Shown: positions 60,684-64,000 of the stretch, piece by piece
How positions within the stretch are numbered: the stretch's first letter is position 1
Layout of the letters: every line of letters begins with the position of its first letter
Assembly (NCBI GenBank): GCA_039621445.1
Contig: CP154957.1
Span: 16,810,595 to 16,874,594, forward strand
Source: Euglena gracilis
Lineage: Eukaryota; Euglenida; Euglenophyceae; Euglenales
Direction: 5' to 3'
Length of the DNA: 64,000 nt
Translations under genes and position numbers: made by a program
Notes under the pieces: generated by a model
What the model was told of the DNA's origin: nothing
Databases searched by the model: none
The model's input: only the letters and a program-made list of their open reading frames with translations

Positions 60684-60914
60684 GTGGGTTGTACTCCCTG
60701 GCTGTTACGACTATGGGTACCGGTACGTCAATGCTGCCTGCAACTGCCGGGTGATGCATACCTGTTTGAAGGGGACCGACTTTTCACCATTTGGACAATG
60801 TGATGTACAAGGTAAATTAGGCGATGATTGTGGCATAAAAAACCGGGGGTACTGCAATCCCTTAAGCAAATGCCTGGCTGCTACCGACAGATCTAAATGT
60901 GGAACATTCACATG
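60684..60914 (+). CDS. Candidate Cys-rich terminal exon overlapping a MITE end
   Basis: From a possible acceptor GTGAAACAG, the frame reads [58 protein letters not shown] and KCGTFT, then TGA. Ten cysteines in about 70 residues suggest a secreted or extracellular disulfide-rich domain. The part encoding YCNPLSKCL is the right end of a family F MITE. No upstream exon was found. Confidence 0.35.
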
Positions 60915-61159
60915 ACACAAATTTATGAAGAGAGGGTCGATGTGCGCATTTGCACACACCAACCACATTTGTATTTTGTGTCGGTGGTTGGTGCGCGCAT
61001 TTGCGCTCATCGACCATCAATGTATTTGTAGATGGTTGATGTGCGCAAATGTGCACACCGACCACCTACAAATGAATAAATGGTCGATGAAAATACACAT
61101 GTGGTTGGTGTGTGTAAATATTCAAATGGTTGATGTGCGCATTTGCACACACCAACCAC

Positions 61160-61408
61160 TTGAAATTTGAAAAGTATGCTCCACGTTTTTTATATGTATT
61201 ACCACATGAAACACAACGCCTGCCTTTTCTTGGATCTAGAAATAAACGTTTGTGCAAGGATTTTGAATGGGTGCTCTTTGTCCTTAACAGTTGGCGTGAG
61301 CACTTGCGCACACCGACCATTGTGGGCGCAAACCTTTTAAAACAATTGTGCGATGAAGAAATTCCGTATTCCGGTAATGCGAAGTGGGCTGTAGAACACG
61401 CTCTGTGA
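61160..61408 (+). CDS. Candidate terminal exon
   Basis: An open frame reading FEKYAPRFLYVLPHETQRLP, NKRLCKDFEWVLFVLNSWRE, TIVGANLLKQLCDEEIPYSG and AKWAVEHAL, then TGA. Balanced composition and hydrophobic periodicity suggest a real protein. A possible alternative acceptor (TCCTTAACAG) lies inside at about 61290. The exact start is uncertain and no family was recognised. Confidence 0.35.
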   Translation: MKFEKYAPRFLYVLPHETQRLPFLGSRNKRLCKDFEWVLFVLNSWREHLRTPTIVGANLLKQLCDEEIPYSGNAKWAVEHAL

Positions 61409-61911
61409 CAGGAGAAAATTTGTCTGCTCCATGGGGAGGTTTTGCATGTCTTATTTCCAACCTGTACGACTTTTCGCGCCATCAATTTGGAAATTGCGCA
61501 GGACGAATTGATGACGCGTAACCCCCCATGATTGCTGGACATCCATGGTTTCAAAATTGCGTGTGTGTAATCTTTCTGCTTCCTCGAACGGGAATCATTT
61601 TTCCGTTTTTGCCACAACGATGCCTCATTTTTTCCCTCAGAAAACAGGCAACATACCAATTTCTGCGCACAATATCAGGGTGCTGAGTCCCATGACTTTC
61701 ATGAAACCCAACCAGGTGTAAAAATTAAATATTCTCTACCTGCAAAACATGAGTTTTGCAGCCACATTTAAGACGCTCCCTTTTACATTGTTTCCATGAA
61801 CCCACAGCTTGCCCGCCCCCCCCCCTCCCCAGTCTGGAGTCCCGGTTGTGGGGGATAACAATGCCACCTCGGTGGCTGCTGCTGACCGGGGGGTTAATGA
61901 CGGCATTGTGA
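61409..61911. other. No gene recognised
   Basis: Short frames only. 61790-61840 has a C-run. Confidence 0.35.
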
Positions 61912-61955
61912 ATGCCTAAATGCAACCACCTATCATCACCTGATGTGACTGTTGC

Positions 61956-62754
61956 AGCAAAACGCAAGCCAGGGGGCAAGTGGCGGGTGTTTTGGAGGGC
62001 CACCCCTTCCCCAAGCAGTGCCGTTGCACGTGTGCCTGGCGGCGCGCCACATACTGGAGATCTACGGTTTCCACATGGACCTGGACCTGTCACTGGACGA
62101 GAGTTGGCTTGAAAACAGCCTCATCGTTGAGGAGAGCGTTGGGCAGCTGAGTAAGTTGCACACCCGAAGGAGCCATTGCAGGTGGTGCTTGGGGTCGTGT
62201 TTGATGTGTTCTGTCTGAAATCGCGAATTTGCATATTTGCAAATTTGCGCACACCGACATGGTGTGTCAATTTTGAACTCCGACGACGTCCATCTTCACA
62301 CAAATGGTCGGTGTTTGAAAGTGTGCAAACGCCGACCACACGCGCATTTGCACAAACCGACCACTATTTTTCTTCCAACCTGGTACCTGATGCATGTGTT
62401 TTTCAGCACATTTCTCTCTGTTTTCAGAGCAAAGCTGAGTCGTAAGCTCTTCCAGTTGTTGGTTTTTTCAAATGGCTCAAGGAAGCGAGGCCTGTTTATG
62501 TGCCAGGATACTTGATCGCATCCCTTTTCACAAAGGGAGATGAGGTCGGTTTGCGCAAATGCGCACACGTTGTCGATGTGCGCATTTGCGCAAACCGACC
62601 TCCTTTTCTCACCCAAAACTCACGGTATTTGTCACATCACTTTCAGCATCATGAATTTTGGGCATTTATGGACGTTCTTCGGGGAATCATTGGATGGATG
62701 CGCGCAATTGTGCACATCGACCTTCTTTCCTTGTTGAAAACATGGCTGCAATAA
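61956..62754 (+). CDS. Candidate three-exon gene fragment
   Basis: Exon a ends at 62150 with ARHILEIYGFHMDLDLSLDE and LIVEESVGQL before a GTAAGT donor (phase 1). Exon b, 62456-62544, after TTCCAG, reads VGFFKWLKEARPVYVPGYLI and ASLFTKGDE. Exon c, 62647-62754, after CTTTCAG, reads HHEFWAFMDVLRGIIGW and ends LKTWLQ with a stop. Phases match across both introns. The beginning of exon a is uncertain, and a different frame (AAKRKPGGKWRVFWRATPSP) is also plausible upstream. The family is unknown. Both introns contain the dispersed palindromes. Confidence 0.45.
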
Positions 62755-64000
62755 ATAAGGCCAGTGAAATTTGTGTGATCCCCTCTCCCATTTCATCACA
62801 ATACAATTTGGCCGGACGCATCCCCACTGCAAGTTCGGTGGGGACTCACGACCCTTCCCTCCCCTTCAAACCAATTTCTCTTCACCTGCACGGGCCTTCA
62901 CAAAATCCCCAGGCACGCCTTCCTTTCTGCATTCTTGGCGGGCGGTGTGATTGGACCCACCCTAACCCCCCCCCCCTTCCTTGTGCCCCACGCTCCGGCA
63001 AACGTACAAAAACACAAGACCGAGGCCGGCAAAAACAAAAGAGTGTGTCAAAACCCCCGGAGGGAGCCAGCCAGGGCCGGTGAGGAGAGCCGCATCGGAC
63101 CAAAATGGGGGGAGGCGGTACCGGCATTTTGGTGTTCTTGTTGGTGCCTTTTCATCACTTTGGGGGGATAAATCTGGGGGTTTTTGTGTCATTCCGACCT
63201 CAACCTCAAAACAGCAAAAAAAAACAAGTAATTTGCGGAGAGCCAGTGCCCAAAATGAGAAATTGCCCGCATTTTGTCCAATCCTGTTGCCTCTCGCTCT
63301 CACCCCTTGCTTTTTGGCTTGCAACACCGGTGCCCAAATAAAAATGGTCGATGTGCGAAAATGCGCACATCGACCAAAAAAAAGCTAAAGTGAGAGATGC
63401 TCCGCCCAAGGTAATTGGTTTCATTTTCCAAACTTTACACTTTTTTGAAAACTTTAAAAAAATATTGGAGCAAAATGCGATTTTCTATTTTGTTTGCAAA
63501 ATTGAAGTTTGTTGTGTATTTGAGGAATTTTGTCTATTCTCTTCAAGAGAAATATGACATTGTGCAAATACAAACAAATGAGACAAAAATATGCAAATAT
63601 GTAAATTTCAATGAAATGTGGGACAATTTTTGCTTTCTCTGTGCAATGCTTGACAACTTTCGCTTTTGTTTGTTTGTTTGTTTAGCTCCTAGATTCCCTC
63701 ACCTCCACCACCTCCCCAACATCCCTGGGCATAGGGCAAATTGGGCTAAAACAAACCACGGCTCTGAGCCAACCCACACTGAAATACATTGGACACTCCT
63801 TGACAAAAAAAATGGGAGAGCACCAGAAGATGCTGCAAGTTTTTGGTTTCCTGAAAACATGTCCCAAAAACAACATCAATGAAATGAGTGATCCTGATTG
63901 GAGCATTGCTGTGCCTTGGATGGGGGGAGGAGGTACCTTGTAAGCAGTGCAGTGATATTTCCTTCACCTTTTTTTTTCAGTGATCCCCATCCTTTTTGAA
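62755..64000. other. No confident gene at the right edge
   Basis: Several overlapping frames of 60-155 codons occur (for example 62981-63388 and 63415-63882) without recognised motifs. A palindrome copy lies at 63345-63375. The sequence is otherwise unique within the window. Confidence 0.35.

Larger units (their letters stand above)
60930..63380. repeat. Dispersed palindrome family (GGTCGNTGTGCGCA...TGCGCACACCGACC)
   Basis: At least ten palindromic copies of 26-57 bp occur, at about 60938, 60985, 61033, 61125, 61286, 62250, 62306, 62543, 62690 and 63345. The best copy (62543-62599) has 24-bp perfect arms around a 9-base loop. Half-copies (GCGCACACCGACC) also occur. The intervening sequence is unrelated between copies. 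None was noticed in the rest of the window. Confidence 0.85.

Overview
The window looks like nuclear DNA of a eukaryotic alga or related protist with a large, repeat-loaded genome. The left third is one spliced gene with canonical GT-AG introns, and its product is a plant/algal-type delta-9 (ADS/FAD5-like) membrane fatty-acid desaturase. There is no operon structure and no bacterial-style gene packing. The species cannot be named from the sequence.

Left region (about 2.98-20.92 kb): eleven coding segments on the plus strand encode a desaturase of roughly 465 residues with three histidine boxes. The exons total about 1.4 kb. The introns (up to 6.9 kb) are filled with short non-autonomous DNA transposons. 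Many of these have ends of the form CAG...CTG and perfect or near-perfect 8-bp target-site duplications, the signature of the hAT superfamily. They are nested up to three deep and packed with long G and C runs. One carries a broken gene fragment with a PHD-like zinc finger.

Middle (about 21-29.4 kb): a 1.9-kb hAT-like element with arrays of a 36-37 bp subterminal repeat lies at 21.6-23.5 kb, followed by further small elements. No convincing gene is seen there. From 29.4 to 34.35 kb is a plus-strand coding region of clean, Pro/Ala-rich composition. It is broken by frame changes and I do not recognise it.

Retroelement block (about 35.0-49.7 kb, minus strand): a complete but decayed 12.4-kb Ty3/gypsy-type LTR retrotransposon with two LTRs of about 1.09 kb, a 4-bp target duplication CCTG and a polypurine tract. 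It encodes Gag, a C5-cytosine DNA methyltransferase domain, protease, reverse transcriptase (RT), RNase H, integrase and a chromodomain-like tail. It sits inside the RT gene of a second, DIRS-like retroelement, whose two halves flank it.

Right region (about 50-64 kb): mostly interspersed repeats, microsatellites and old element fragments, with a few candidate exons (54.26, 60.69, 61.16, 61.96-62.75 kb). A family of dispersed palindromes (GGTCGNTGTGCGCA-type) clusters at 60.9-63.4 kb, and one copy begins exactly at a predicted 5' splice site.
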